Part shown: positions 33,320-42,365 of the stretch, one piece after another | Layout of the letters: each line of letters opens with the position of its first letter | Position numbering within the stretch: position 1 is the first letter of the stretch | NCBI RefSeq assembly: GCF_001424705.1 | Contig: NZ_LMRA01000003.1 | Span: forward strand, 62,001 to 126,000 | Reading direction: 5' to 3' | DNA length: 64,000 nucleotides | Source of the DNA: Methylobacterium sp. Leaf465 | GTDB taxonomy: Bacteria; Pseudomonadota; Alphaproteobacteria; Rhizobiales; Beijerinckiaceae | Translations under genes and position numbers: made by a program | The notes under the pieces: model-generated | Database searches by the model: none | What the model was told of the DNA's origin: nothing | What the model saw: only the letters and a program-made list of their open reading frames with translations

Positions 33320-34780
33320 ATGAGGATCGGCTGGCGCTTCCTCGGTCTCTGGGCCTTTGCCGCCGCCGCGACCGCCTACGCCCTCTCGCCCGGCTCCGAG
33401 GAGCAGCTCGCGATGCTGGCGCGGGACGGGCGAACCAGCGAGGCTGCGAGCGAGTTGGCGCGGCTCCTCGCCCTGGGACGCCGGGATCCGGCCTTCCTCG
33501 CGGCGGCCGCGCGCGCCCTCGAGTCCACCGGCAACCGGGGGCTCGCGGAGGATCTCCTCGAGCGGTACCTAGTGGAGCGGCCCGGGGACGTGCAGGTCCT
33601 GGAATGGCTCGCCAATCTCTACCGGGCGTCCGACGACCGTCCGGCCGCCACCCGTACCCTGGTGACCCTGGTGGCCCTGGCCCCGACCCGGCCGCGCCTG
33701 TGGGCGCTCCTCGACCTCTACCGGGCCCAGGAGCGCCTCGACGAGGAGCGCGAATTCCTGAAGGGCATCGTCGACGAGACGCTGCTGCGGCCCGTGGACG
33801 TCGAGCGCCTGGGCATTCTCCTGTCCTGGGCCGGGGAGCGCGCGGCGGCGTTGGACGCCCTGCGCCGGGCCGACGCGCTGATGCCGGCCACGCAGGAGAT
33901 CGGTCGGATCGTCCTGTTCGACCTCCTTCTCGCCGAAGGCCTGCGGGAGGAGGCCGCCGAGCGCGCCGGCCATTGGGTCGCCGATTGGCGCGACAAGCCC
34001 TGGCTCGGCGTGCACGTGGTGCGCCGGATGGCGGCGCGGGGGGACCCGGCTTCCGCCGTCGCCCTCGGCGCGCAGGTGATCGCCCTCAGCCCGGCGACGC
34101 GCTTCTACCTGGCGCGGGTGGTGGCTGAGGACGGGAGCCGGCGCATCGCCACCCTGCTCCTCGAAGACTGGGCGCAGGGCGGTCCACAGCCTTCCTCCGA
34201 CGCGGTGGCCGGCTACGTGGCGGCCGCCTATGCGGTGGGAGACGTCGCGGCGCTCTGGCGCAAGGCCTCGCGGATCCTCGCCGAACCCGGCTGGTACGAG
34301 GCGCAGATCGCGATCGTGGAAGCCCTGGCCCTGCGCTACGGCCTCGATGCGATCGCGCCGCTGCGTCCCCGCCTGCCCTGGGCCGCCCTGCAGCGCCAGC
34401 CCCTGTTCGCCGCGCGGCTGGCGCTGCACGAGGGCAACCCGTTCCTGGCCCGCCGCGTCCTCGAATCCGTCGATCCGGAGACCCTGACCGCTCCGGCCCG
34501 GATCGAGTGGGTGGCGCTCGTCAGCCTGATCTCCGGCGACGCGGCGGCCCTGGCGGCCCTGGGCGATCTCCTGCGCCGGGACCGGCTCCCGACCGACCTG
34601 CTCCCGGTCCAGCTGCGGCTGGCCGAGCGCCTCGGCCATGGCGGAGAGCAGCGCCTCGGCCTCGACGCCCTGCGTCGAAGCGCCCTCGCCCCGGCGACCA
34701 TCGCGCGGCAGGCGCAGGCCCAGCAGGCGCAGGTTCAATCCACAGCGAAGGCCGGGCTCGACGCCCGGAGTGTGCAGTGA
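33320..34780 (+). CDS. TPR-repeat protein of the exopolysaccharide export operon
   Basis: 486 residues. Signal or anchor helix at 5-22 (WRFLGLWAFAAAATAYALS), then helical repeats through ~430 (LARLLALGRRDPAFLAAAARALESTGNRGLAEDLLERYLVERPGDVQVLEWLANLYRASDDRPAATRTLVTLVALAPTRPRLWALLDLY...), and a Gln/Ala-rich tail. The repeats resemble the periplasmic TPR half of PelB/AlgK-type scaffolds, but no outer-membrane beta-barrel follows. It precedes the Wza-like gene by 80 bases. A scaffold that guides polymer or recruits modifying enzymes is likely by analogy. Confidence 0.78.
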   Translation: MRIGWRFLGLWAFAAAATAYALSPGSEEQLAMLARDGRTSEAASELARLLALGRRDPAFLAAAARALESTGNRGLAEDLLERYLVERPGDVQVLEWLANLYRASDDRPAATRTLVTLVALAPTRPRLWALLDLYRAQERLDEEREFLKGIVDETLLRPVDVERLGILLSWAGERAAALDALRRADALMPATQEIGRIVLFDLLLAEGLREEAAERAGHWVADWRDKPWLGVHVVRRMAARGDPASAVALGAQVIALSPATRFYLARVVAEDGSRRIATLLLEDWAQGGPQPSSDAVAGYVAAAYAVGDVAALWRKASRILAEPGWYEAQIAIVEALALRYGLDAIAPLRPRLPWAALQRQPLFAARLALHEGNPFLARRVLESVDPETLTAPARIEWVALVSLISGDAAALAALGDLLRRDRLPTDLLPVQLRLAERLGHGGEQRLGLDALRRSALAPATIARQAQAQQAQVQSTAKAGLDARSVQ

Positions 34781-34812
34781 GCGGCGCCCCGACGACACCC
34801 CGATCACCGGGG

Positions 34813-34844
34813 CGAATCCCACGAACACGCCGAATCCCACGAAC
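34813..34844 (+). repeat. Short direct repeat before the Wza-like gene
   Basis: CGAATCCCACGAAC occurs twice with an 18-bp period, directly ahead of the AAGGAG ribosome-binding site of the next gene. Probably a small duplication in the leader; no function evident. Confidence 0.6.
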
Positions 34845-34860
34845 TCAAGGAGCCGAGGTC

Positions 34861-36162
34861 ATGTCGAGATGCCGAGCCGTCGCCTTCGCGGTGCTCACCC
34901 TTCTGGCCGGTCGGGCGGCCCTGGCCGAGGGCGGGCCGGTCCTCCGCGCCGGGGACCGGCTCAAGATCACCTTCTATGAGACCATGGAGATCCCCAATCC
35001 GGCGCCCGGCGACAAGGGCCAGTCCGCGGGCGCCGCCGCGGTGATCCAGACCTTCTACCAGCGGGTGGACCTCTCGGGCGAATACGCCGTCGAACAGGGT
35101 GGCGCCCTCTCGCTGCCGTTCTTCGGCTTCGTCCCGGCGGCCGGAAAGCCCCTGGAGACGCTCAAGACCGACCTGATGGGCGTCTTCGAGACCGCCTTCG
35201 GCCGGCACGGCGGGGTCACGGTCGGCCTCGTGCAGCGTGCGCCCGTCTTCGTCGTGGGGTCCGTCCGCGCGCCGGGTGCCTACCCGTACGCGGGCGGCAT
35301 GATCGTGCTGCAGGCGGTGGCCCTCGCGGGGGGGCGCGACAAGGATCCCGCCACCCTCTCGGGGGTGGTGGAGACCCTGCGGGAACGGGAGCGGGAGGAC
35401 GGTGCCCGCACCCGGCTGAAGCGCGCGCTGGCGCGCAAGGCCGCGCTGACCACGGGACGGATGGGCACGGAGGCGCAGGAGCGGCTTCGGACCCTGGCGG
35501 GACCCGAGGAGGCGACGGCTCTCCTGGGCGCCGAAGCGAAGGTGCTGCGCCTGGAGGCGAGCCTCCAGACCAGCGACGAGGGATCGCGCAAGGCCGCGGC
35601 GGACGCCTCCGGCACCGAAGTCGACCTCCTGCGCAAGCGCCTGGAGACCTATGGGGCCCAGATCGCGGCCCGCGGCGACCGGTTGCGCACCATGGAGGCG
35701 CTGTTCTCCCGGCAGGTGGTCGAGAGCGAGCGCGTCGCCGACGTCCGCCGCGACTTCATCGACATGGAGGGACGCCGGCGCGACTACGAAGTCGGGATCC
35801 TGCAGGCGGAGCAGCGCCAGAGGATGGCCCGCGAGGCCCTGGACCAGGGCAATGCCCGGCACCGCCTCGCCGCCGAGCGCGAGATCGCCCTGATCGATGC
35901 CGAGATCGCCTCCGCCGAACGCGCCCTGTCGACGGCCTCCGTCGTGGGCGCGACGATGAGTGCGGGCTGGGCACGCGATCCGGTCCTCGCCTATCGCATC
36001 GTGCGCAGCGGGGCCGGCGGCGCACAGGTCCTCTCCGTCACGGAGACCGACACCCTCGAGCCCGGCGACGTGCTCAAGGTCGTGATCGATCCGCGCGGAG
36101 ACGAGCATCCCCGGAACGCCACGGCCGAGGCGACCCCATCCCGGGCCGACGCGGCACCCTAG
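34861..36162 (+). CDS. Wza-like polysaccharide export protein with coiled-coil insert
   Basis: 433 residues. Signal peptide (AFAVLTLLAGRAALA) without a lipobox cysteine. Polysaccharide-export (PES) domain at ~22-105 (LRAGDRLKITFYE, YAVEQGGALSLPFFGFVPAAGKPLETL), SLBB-type segment (VFVVGSVRAPGAYPYAGGMIVLQAVALAGG), then a long charged coiled coil (~150-355) and a closing TLEPGDVLKVVI strand. Wza/KpsD/GumB proteins export capsule or EPS in Wzy- or ABC-dependent systems, not in Pel, which uses PelB/PelC. AAGGAG is 9 bases upstream of ATG. Confidence 0.83.
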   Translation: MSRCRAVAFAVLTLLAGRAALAEGGPVLRAGDRLKITFYETMEIPNPAPGDKGQSAGAAAVIQTFYQRVDLSGEYAVEQGGALSLPFFGFVPAAGKPLETLKTDLMGVFETAFGRHGGVTVGLVQRAPVFVVGSVRAPGAYPYAGGMIVLQAVALAGGRDKDPATLSGVVETLREREREDGARTRLKRALARKAALTTGRMGTEAQERLRTLAGPEEATALLGAEAKVLRLEASLQTSDEGSRKAAADASGTEVDLLRKRLETYGAQIAARGDRLRTMEALFSRQVVESERVADVRRDFIDMEGRRRDYEVGILQAEQRQRMAREALDQGNARHRLAAEREIALIDAEIASAERALSTASVVGATMSAGWARDPVLAYRIVRSGAGGAQVLSVTETDTLEPGDVLKVVIDPRGDEHPRNATAEATPSRADAAP

Positions 36163-36880
36163 CCGTCGGATCGAACGCCGGACGGTCGGCCCTGGCCGGC
36201 GGCGGATCGCGGATGGGTCGCCGGGCTGGTCGCCCGCGGCCGGCCGTGGGGCGGGAGCGCCGCCGCGCATGCGGCGGACCGGCGGGCCAGCATCCGCACC
36301 GCGCCGAGCCGCCGGCGGAAGGTCTCGGGCCCGGCCTGCGCGATTCGCCGCTCGTCGCGGCCGTCGAGGGTGCGGCAGGCGTCCGAGAGCGCCGTGAAGC
36401 CGAGCGTCCCCGCCGATGAGACGCAGCTTCGGGCTTCGAAGCGCAGGCCGTTGCGAGCCTCCTCGGTCTCGGCCTCGTACAGGAAGCGCGTGTCCAGTTC
36501 CTCCGCGAAGGCCAGGAGGAGGCCGGTGGTGCGCGGCGCGCCGATAGGGCGACGATCTCGTCTTACGACCATCTCGGTTTTCGATGCGGCGATCGACGAG
36601 GCCGGATTCCGCGGCCGCCTGGTCGGCGGGCGGCATCGCCCCCGACCCCGAGCACGGCCATTTGTCGACCATCCGGTCGAGGGCGGCCCGGTGGAACGGC
36701 TTGCCGATAGGGTCGTCCATCCCGGCCTCCCGGAACATCCGGATCTGCTCGGGCAGGACGTTGGCCGTCATGGCGATGATCGGCGCCGCCAGGCGTTCGG
36801 CTTCGTTGGATACGATCGGCGACCTGCGCGTGCGCTCGCCTGGAGCGGAGCCGTGACCGGGCAGGCCACGCATCAACCTC
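36163..36880 (-). pseudogene. Remnant of a hybrid histidine kinase (receiver end plus Hpt)
   Basis: On the minus strand, ~36813-36660 encodes the second half of a receiver (APIIAMTANVLPEQIRMFREAGMDDPIGKPF, with the conserved T-A and K-P), preceded by degraded TRLMRGLPGHG. The Hpt domain follows in another frame (36572-36159): FEARSCVSSAGTLGFTALSDACRTL. In functional Hpt domains this reads A-H-S-L-K-S-S-A-G; the phospho-His is Arg here. Kinase core and receiver start are absent, so it is a dead 3' fragment. Its place beside the EPS genes hints at a lost sensory input. Confidence 0.75.
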
Positions 36881-37154
36881 GTCGACGAATGTCGGTCCAT
36901 GCGACTTTGCGGGAGGGGCGTCCCGGCGGCACGTGGGAGCCCGGAGCGATGTCCGGGCTTCACGCTTTGGAGGGGCTCCCCCCAACTGCTCTACACCGTA
37001 GCGAAATCGGGTTAGTGCGCGCGTCCCTTGGATGCGGCCGCTAAGCCCACCATGGCGGTTGCTATGAAGTCTTAAAAATCCGTTAATCCTTCCTGCGAGG
37101 ACAATATTCGTCAGCCACAAATTCAATTTCAATCGGAAAATTTAGGAGGGCGCA

Positions 37155-37994
37155 ATGCTTGAGGTCGTTCCGGACCGGGCAGATCATCATCTGAGATCTT
37201 CGGAATCCGCGCATGCGTTGCATCTCTACGACGCGGCATCCGAGCGCCTGGCGCCGCAGATCACCTCGACGCCGGCGATCAAGCAGGCGGTGGTGATGGC
37301 TGGCGGCAAGGGGACGCGGCTCCATCCCTACTCGGCGCTGTTCCCCAAGCCCCTGATGCCGCTCAACGACATGCCGGTCCTGGAGCTGCTGCTGCGCCAG
37401 ATGAAATGCGCGGGCATCACCGACGTGATCCTGGCGGTGAACCACCTCAGTCACCTGCTGGAGGCGTTCTTCCGGGACGGCGAGCGTCTGGGCCTCAACA
37501 TCCGCTACCGGCTGGAGGACCAGCCCCTCGGCACCGCCGGCGCCCTCGGCGCCATGCTGGACGACCTCGACGAGGCCTTCTTCGTCACCAACGGCGACCT
37601 TCTCACGACCCTCAACCTCAAGAACATGATGGCGGCCCATCGGGAGGCCGGGGCCGACATCTCGATCGGCGTGTTCGAGCGCGAGGTGAAGATCGATTTC
37701 GGCCTGATCGAGATCGACGAGCGCAGCCGCATGACGGCCTATCGCGAGAAGCCGAAGAGCACGCACTTCGTCAGCATGGGCGTCTACGCCCTGTCGCGGG
37801 AGGCGGTGCGCCAGCACCTCGTGCCCAACACCTTCCTCGACATGCCCAACCTCATCGCCCAGGTGAAGGCGGCCGGCGGCGACGTGGCCTGCTTCCACGA
37901 GGATTGCGTCTGGCTCGACATCGGGCGTCCCGACGACTTCGCCCTCGCCCAGCAGATGTTCGTCTCGGATCGCAGCCTGTTCCTGGCCTCGTGA
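37155..37994 (+). CDS. Sugar-1-phosphate nucleotidyltransferase
   Basis: 279 residues. After a ~40-residue N-terminal extension comes the NTP-transferase signature AVVMAGGKGTRLHPYSALFPKPLMPLNDMPVLELLLRQM, then NGDLLTTLNL (metal Asp), SMGVYALSREAV and WLDIGRPDDFALAQ. It makes an NDP-sugar (RmlA/GlmU-N/mannose-1-P guanylyltransferase-like; base and sugar not predictable). AGGAGGGCGCA precedes ATG. The next epimerase gene starts 4 bases after its stop, so the two form a sugar-nucleotide unit. Confidence 0.88.
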   Translation: MLEVVPDRADHHLRSSESAHALHLYDAASERLAPQITSTPAIKQAVVMAGGKGTRLHPYSALFPKPLMPLNDMPVLELLLRQMKCAGITDVILAVNHLSHLLEAFFRDGERLGLNIRYRLEDQPLGTAGALGAMLDDLDEAFFVTNGDLLTTLNLKNMMAAHREAGADISIGVFEREVKIDFGLIEIDERSRMTAYREKPKSTHFVSMGVYALSREAVRQHLVPNTFLDMPNLIAQVKAAGGDVACFHEDCVWLDIGRPDDFALAQQMFVSDRSLFLAS

Positions 37995-37998
37995 CCCG

Positions 37999-38928
37999 AT
38001 GTCGTCGCACCAGCCGGGTGGCGGCATCCTGATCAGCGGCGCGGGGGGCTTCATCGGCCGGGCCCTCGCCACGCATCTCGACGGGCGCGGACTGCCCGTC
38101 GCGACGGTCGGCACCCGGCGGGATGTCCGGGCCGAGCACTGGACCGTGGCGCCCGGGCACTGGAGCGTCGCGACCTGGGGGAAGGCCCTCGACCATTTCC
38201 GGCCCGCCACGGTGTTCCACCTCGCCGGCGCGACGCAGGGGACGCCCGAGGGGTTGCAGGCGGTCAATCTCGGCCTGGCCCAGGCGCTCTTCGCCGCCCT
38301 GCGCCGCACCGGGCTGCGCCCGACCGTCATCCTGGCGGGAAGCGCCGCCGAATACGGCGAGGCCGTGGTCGACGGGGTTCCGGTGCGGGAAGACGCGCCC
38401 TGCGCACCGCTCACGGCCTACGGCCGGAGCAAGCTCGCCCAGACCCGGGCCGCCCTCACCTTCGCGGCCGAGACCGGAATCCGCGTGCTCGTGGCGCGGA
38501 TCTTCAACCCGATCGGGCGGGGATTGCCCGGCCATCTCGCGCTGGGCGACTTTGCCCGCCAGATCGACGCGTTCGGTGCCGGCGGCGGAACCCTCGTCAC
38601 CGGCGACATCGAGGTCTGCCGTGACATGCTCCTCGTCGAGGATGTCGCCTGGGCCCTCGCCGAGCTCGCCGCCAATCCGGCGGCCTCCGGGGTGGTCAAC
38701 CTGTGCACCGGCGTCCCCACCCGCATCGGCGACCTCCTGGAGGGCATGATCCTGGCCTCCGGCAAGCCGATCACGATCGCCCATGACCCGGCCCGGCTGC
38801 GCCGCGGCGAGCGCCGGGTCATCGTCGGCTCGCCCGACGCCCTGGCCGCCCTCGGCGCGAAGCCGCCGCGGCGCGACCTGCGCCAAGCCGCCGGTACGAT
38901 GCTGACGGCGCCCCTGCGCGCCGCCTGA
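37999..38928 (+). CDS. NAD-dependent nucleotide-sugar epimerase/reductase
   Basis: 309-residue extended SDR. Seen: ILISGAGGFIGRALATHL, VFHLAGATQGTPEGLQAVN, LAGSAAEYGE, catalytic YGRSK and NLCTGVPTRIGDLLEGMI near the end. Closest by pattern to GDP-4-keto-6-deoxy-mannose reductase (Rmd)-like and related 4-reductases. It should act on the product of the adjacent nucleotidyltransferase; with glmS 34 bases downstream it supports precursor supply for the exopolysaccharide region. Confidence 0.85.
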   Translation: MSSHQPGGGILISGAGGFIGRALATHLDGRGLPVATVGTRRDVRAEHWTVAPGHWSVATWGKALDHFRPATVFHLAGATQGTPEGLQAVNLGLAQALFAALRRTGLRPTVILAGSAAEYGEAVVDGVPVREDAPCAPLTAYGRSKLAQTRAALTFAAETGIRVLVARIFNPIGRGLPGHLALGDFARQIDAFGAGGGTLVTGDIEVCRDMLLVEDVAWALAELAANPAASGVVNLCTGVPTRIGDLLEGMILASGKPITIAHDPARLRRGERRVIVGSPDALAALGAKPPRRDLRQAAGTMLTAPLRAA

Positions 38929-38962
38929 GCCTGCCGTCCTTCCAGCCTTCAGGAGTCCACCC

Positions 38963-40789
38963 ATGTGCGGAATCGTCGGAATCGTCGGCCGCGAGGCGGT
39001 TGCGGGGCCCGTGGTCGAGGCGCTGCGGCGCCTGGAGTACCGGGGTTATGATTCCGCCGGAATGGCCACCCTGGAGGCGGGCCGGCTGGAGCGGCGCCGG
39101 GCCGAGGGTAAGCTCGTCAACCTCCAGCTCAAGCTGATCCAGTCGCCGCTCACCGGCCCCATCGGGATCGGCCACACCCGGTGGGCGACCCACGGGCGGC
39201 CCAACGAGACCAACGCCCATCCGCATGCCACCGCGCGCCTGGCGGTGGTCCATAACGGCATCATCGAGAACTTCCGCACGCTCAAGCGGCGGCTGGAGGC
39301 CGACGGCGTCGCCTTCGAGACCGAAACCGACACCGAGGTCGTGGCCCAGCTGGTGAGCTGGCACATGGAGCGCGGCCTGGACCCGGTGGAGGCGGTGGCC
39401 ACCACCCTGCCCCAGCTGCGCGGCGCCTTCGCCCTCGCCTTCCTCTTCGCCGGCGAGACCGACCTGCTGATCGGGGCCCGCCACGGCGCTCCCCTTGCTG
39501 TGGGGTTCGGCGCGGGCGAGACCTATCTCGGGTCGGACGCCCTGGCGCTGGCCCCGCTGACCGATTCGATCACCTACCTGGAGGACGGCGACTGGGCCGT
39601 GCTGACGCGCCAGGGGGCCGAGATCCGGGATGCCGCGGGGGCGCCGGCCACCCGGGCGCGCCAGACCATCGTGACGCAGAACTACCTGGTCGACCGCGGC
39701 AACCACCGCCACTTCATGGCCAAGGAGATCCACGAGCAGCCCGAGGTGGTGGGCCGGACCCTGGCCCATTACATCGACCTCGCGGCGAGCCGCGTCCGGC
39801 TTCCCGTGACGCTGCCCTTCGACTTCGCCGACCTGACGCGCCTGTCCATCACCGCCTGCGGCACGGCCTACTATGCCGGCCTCGTGGCCAAGTACTGGTT
39901 CGAGAGCCTGGCGCGCCTGCCGGTCGAGATCGACGTCGCCTCCGAGTTCCGCTACCGCGAGGCCCCGCTGAGCCGGGGCGAGGCCGCCCTGGTGATCTCG
40001 CAATCGGGCGAGACCGCCGACACCCTCGCCTCCCTGCGCTACGCCCGCGCCCAGGGTCAGCACATCCTGGCGGTCCTCAACGTGCCGACCTCCACCATGG
40101 CGCGGGAATCCGATGTGGTGCTGCCGACCTTCGCCGGACCCGAGATCGGGGTCGCCTCCACCAAGGCCTTCACCTGCCAGCTGACGACGCTCCTGTGCCT
40201 CGCCATCGCGGCGGGCCGGGCCCGCGGGCATCTCGACGCCGACGCGGAGCGCCGGCTCGTCGACGCGCTGATCGCCATGCCCGGCCTCCTGGCGCAGGCC
40301 CTGCGCCAGGAATCCGAGATCCAGGGCCTGGCCCAGGAGATCGCGAAGGCCCGCGACGTGCTCTATCTCGGCCGCGGCACCGCCTATCCGCTCGCCCTCG
40401 AAGGGGCCCTGAAACTGAAGGAGATCTCCTACATCCACGCCGAGGGCTACGCGGCGGGCGAGCTCAAGCACGGCCCGATCGCCCTGATCGACGAGGCGAT
40501 GCCGGTCATCGTGATCGCGCCCCACGACGCGGTGTTCGAGAAGACGGTGTCGAACATGCAGGAGGTCGCCGCGCGCGGGGGACGGATCGTCCTCATCGGC
40601 GATGCCACCGGGGCGGCCGCGCACGGCCTGGATACCCTGGCGACGGTGATGATGCCGGAGGTCGAACCGGTGGTGGCTCCGATCCTCTACCCCGTCCCGA
40701 TCCAGCTCCTGGCCTACCACGCGGCCGTGACCATGGGGAAGGACGTCGACCAGCCCCGCAACCTCGCCAAGTCCGTTACCGTGGAGTGA
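38963..40789 (+). CDS. glmS: Glutamine:fructose-6-phosphate aminotransferase
   Basis: 608 residues, standard GlmS. Makes glucosamine-6-phosphate, the entry to UDP-GlcNAc for wall, LPS and amino-sugar exopolysaccharides. Seen: mature N-terminal Cys (MCGIVGIVG), GHTRWATHG, HNGIIEN, two SIS domains (TACGTAYYAGLVAKYWFE, ISQSGETADTLASLRYA, LGRGTAYPLALEGALKLKEISYIHAEGYAAGELKHGP) and C-terminal AKSVTVE. Located after sugar-nucleotide genes; whether this is the only copy in the genome cannot be seen here. Confidence 0.97.
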   Translation: MCGIVGIVGREAVAGPVVEALRRLEYRGYDSAGMATLEAGRLERRRAEGKLVNLQLKLIQSPLTGPIGIGHTRWATHGRPNETNAHPHATARLAVVHNGIIENFRTLKRRLEADGVAFETETDTEVVAQLVSWHMERGLDPVEAVATTLPQLRGAFALAFLFAGETDLLIGARHGAPLAVGFGAGETYLGSDALALAPLTDSITYLEDGDWAVLTRQGAEIRDAAGAPATRARQTIVTQNYLVDRGNHRHFMAKEIHEQPEVVGRTLAHYIDLAASRVRLPVTLPFDFADLTRLSITACGTAYYAGLVAKYWFESLARLPVEIDVASEFRYREAPLSRGEAALVISQSGETADTLASLRYARAQGQHILAVLNVPTSTMARESDVVLPTFAGPEIGVASTKAFTCQLTTLLCLAIAAGRARGHLDADAERRLVDALIAMPGLLAQALRQESEIQGLAQEIAKARDVLYLGRGTAYPLALEGALKLKEISYIHAEGYAAGELKHGPIALIDEAMPVIVIAPHDAVFEKTVSNMQEVAARGGRIVLIGDATGAAAHGLDTLATVMMPEVEPVVAPILYPVPIQLLAYHAAVTMGKDVDQPRNLAKSVTVE

Positions 40790-40934
40790 CCGTCACGGGG
40801 TCGGCCCCCAGGGGAACGGCCCGTCCCGGGGCTTGCGCCGTTCTGGCATACCAGACCCGCGCCCGGCGAAGTGGTGCCGGCCGGAGGACCCGTTAGGAAG
40901 GACGGACGCTTTCCTCCCAGAGGCGAACACCTCC

Positions 40935-40966
40935 ACCCGCCCGGCTCCGGCCGCGGCGGGTTTCTT
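40935..40966 (+). terminator. Probable terminator downstream of glmS
   Basis: ACCCGCC and GGCGGGT (7 bp) flank CGGCTCCGGCCGC and are followed by TTCTTG. About 145 bases after the glmS stop, in the convergent gap with the small secreted gene. Confidence 0.55.
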
Positions 40967-40975
40967 GTGCGGGCG

Positions 40976-41233
40976 TCAGGATTTCGGAACCGGTTTGTCG
41001 ACCTTGGAGTGGCGCGGCTTGACCCTGGCGTAACGGGTCGCGAGGGACCGTGAGCCCGCGGGCTGCAGGCGCATGTCGCCGTAATAGTCGTTTCCGCTCG
41101 GGCCGAACGATCCGCCGGTCACCACGCCGGGGGTGTCGGGCGCACCCATCAGGCGATCGAGCGGTCCGGCCGCCACGGCCGCGGCGTGGAGCGAGACGCA
41201 GAGGAGCAGGCCGGCGGCCGAGATGTAGCGCAT
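40976..41233 (-). CDS. Small secreted hypothetical protein
   Basis: 85 residues. Signal peptide MRYISAAGLLLCVSLHAAAVAAG, then a short basic mature part with GGSFGPSGNDYYGDMRLQP and a lysine/arginine-rich C-terminus (YARVKPRHSKVDKPVPKS). No known family. Exported to the periplasm or beyond; small basic proteins of this type may bind polysaccharide or nucleic acid, but that is speculation. Confidence 0.65.
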   Translation of the reverse strand: MRYISAAGLLLCVSLHAAAVAAGPLDRLMGAPDTPGVVTGGSFGPSGNDYYGDMRLQPAGSRSLATRYARVKPRHSKVDKPVPKS

Positions 41234-41268
41234 GACCGGACCCTAATCCGCCTCCCCTGCACGGAGCC

Positions 41269-41905
41269 TTAACGAAGCCCTGGCGGGAAGCCGTAGAGCC
41301 GGTGCGGATCGTCGACGAAGTACTTCCGCCGCCGCTCCGGGTCCGGAACCCAGTCCGCCATCAGGTCGAGCAGGTCGCCGATGGCGGGCATCGGGCCCCA
41401 GGTCGCCACGTGCGGCCGGTTCGAGCCCCAGTAGGGAGCGATCCGGCGCGGCCTCGTTCAGGGCCCGCGCGAACGGGACCGTGTCGGCGTAGGGCGGCCC
41501 CGCCGTGGAGGTGCGGGACGCGCCCTGGAACTTCAGCCAGGCGCCGTCGCGCACGAGGTCGACGAGGGTGCGGAAGCCCGGATCCGCGCGGCCCGCGGAG
41601 GTGGGGACATGGCCCATGGGATCGCCCATGTGATCGATGACCACCGGCACCGGCAGGTCGCGCGCGTCGAGGAGGACCTGCAGGTGCCAGCCCATCTCGC
41701 GGGCGAGCTGCTCGTAGGCCTCGACGTCGGCGAGACCGACGCCGCCGCCGACGAGGACGTTGAGGCAAAGCGCCGTCACGCCGGCCTCCTGGAGCGCGGC
41801 GAGCGCCCGGTGGGGCAGGCCGAGGGGAATCAAGTCTTGTCCGACCTCCTGTCGATCCGCGCAGGCCTTCTCGATGACGCCCGGCCCGGAGAAGCCCGGC
41901 CGGCT
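41269..41905 (-). pseudogene. Frameshifted, N-terminally truncated amidohydrolase
   Basis: TIM-barrel amidohydrolase of the 2-pyrone-4,6-dicarboxylate-hydrolase-like group. First frame: LPHRALAALQEAGVTALCLNVLVGGGVG, GWHLQVLLDARDLPVPVVIDHMGDP, GAWLKFQGASR, up to LNEAAPDR. The end continues in another frame from ~41445: WGSNRPHVATWGPMPAIGDLLDLMADWVPD...YFVDDPHRLYGF, stopping at 41269. The usual first ~90 residues with the metal motif are missing. Both truncation and frameshift indicate a dead gene. Confidence 0.8.
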
Positions 41906-41958
41906 CCTCCGGGCCCACCCGCGTTCAGGGCCGCCGCCGCGGCTGGAGGTTCAGGGCT

Positions 41959-42207
41959 TCAGTTCTGTTGCGGCGGCTGCTGAGCCCCGCTCGGCTGCTT
42001 GTCTTTCTTGTTCGCCTTGCTGTGCCCGACGGCGCAGCCGGCGGCGGCGCCCATCTTTCCATGCCCGGCCATGTGTCCGGCGACGCCGCCGACGACCGCC
42101 CCCTTGATGCAGCCCTTGGCCTCCGCCTGGCCCGCGAGGGCGATGAGACCCAGGGCGAGGCCGGCCGTCCAGGCGAGACTGGTCTTCACGGATGACGCCT
42201 TGTTCAT
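41959..42207 (-). CDS. Small secreted glycine-zipper-like protein
   Basis: 82 residues. Signal peptide at ~1-30 (TSLAWTAGLALGLIALAGQAEA), then GCIKGAVVGGVAGHMAGHGKMGAAAGCAVGH, a small-residue zipper with two Cys, and a polar Lys/Gln tail. GGAGGAATC precedes ATG. Such glycine-zipper proteins associate with the outer membrane or envelope. Widespread in Rhizobiales but uncharacterised. Confidence 0.75.
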   Translation of the reverse strand: MNKASSVKTSLAWTAGLALGLIALAGQAEAKGCIKGAVVGGVAGHMAGHGKMGAAAGCAVGHSKANKKDKQPSGAQQPPQQN

Positions 42208-42365
42208 GGATGATTCCTCCGATTGCCGTGAGCGTCCAACCGGATGCGGGATCGGCGTGTTCCAGCGGGGAACGGAGACGGGACGGATCGGCGACGGCGC
42301 GAAAGGCTGTGGTCCGGGCCGGCCGCGCCCATTGCCGGCAACCGTTCGTCCGCCACATGAGGCGT

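Noticed and set aside
34804-36963. 719-codon minus-strand frame
   Set aside because: Only its first ~100 codons correspond to a real protein (receiver remnant); the rest is antisense to the Wza-like gene.
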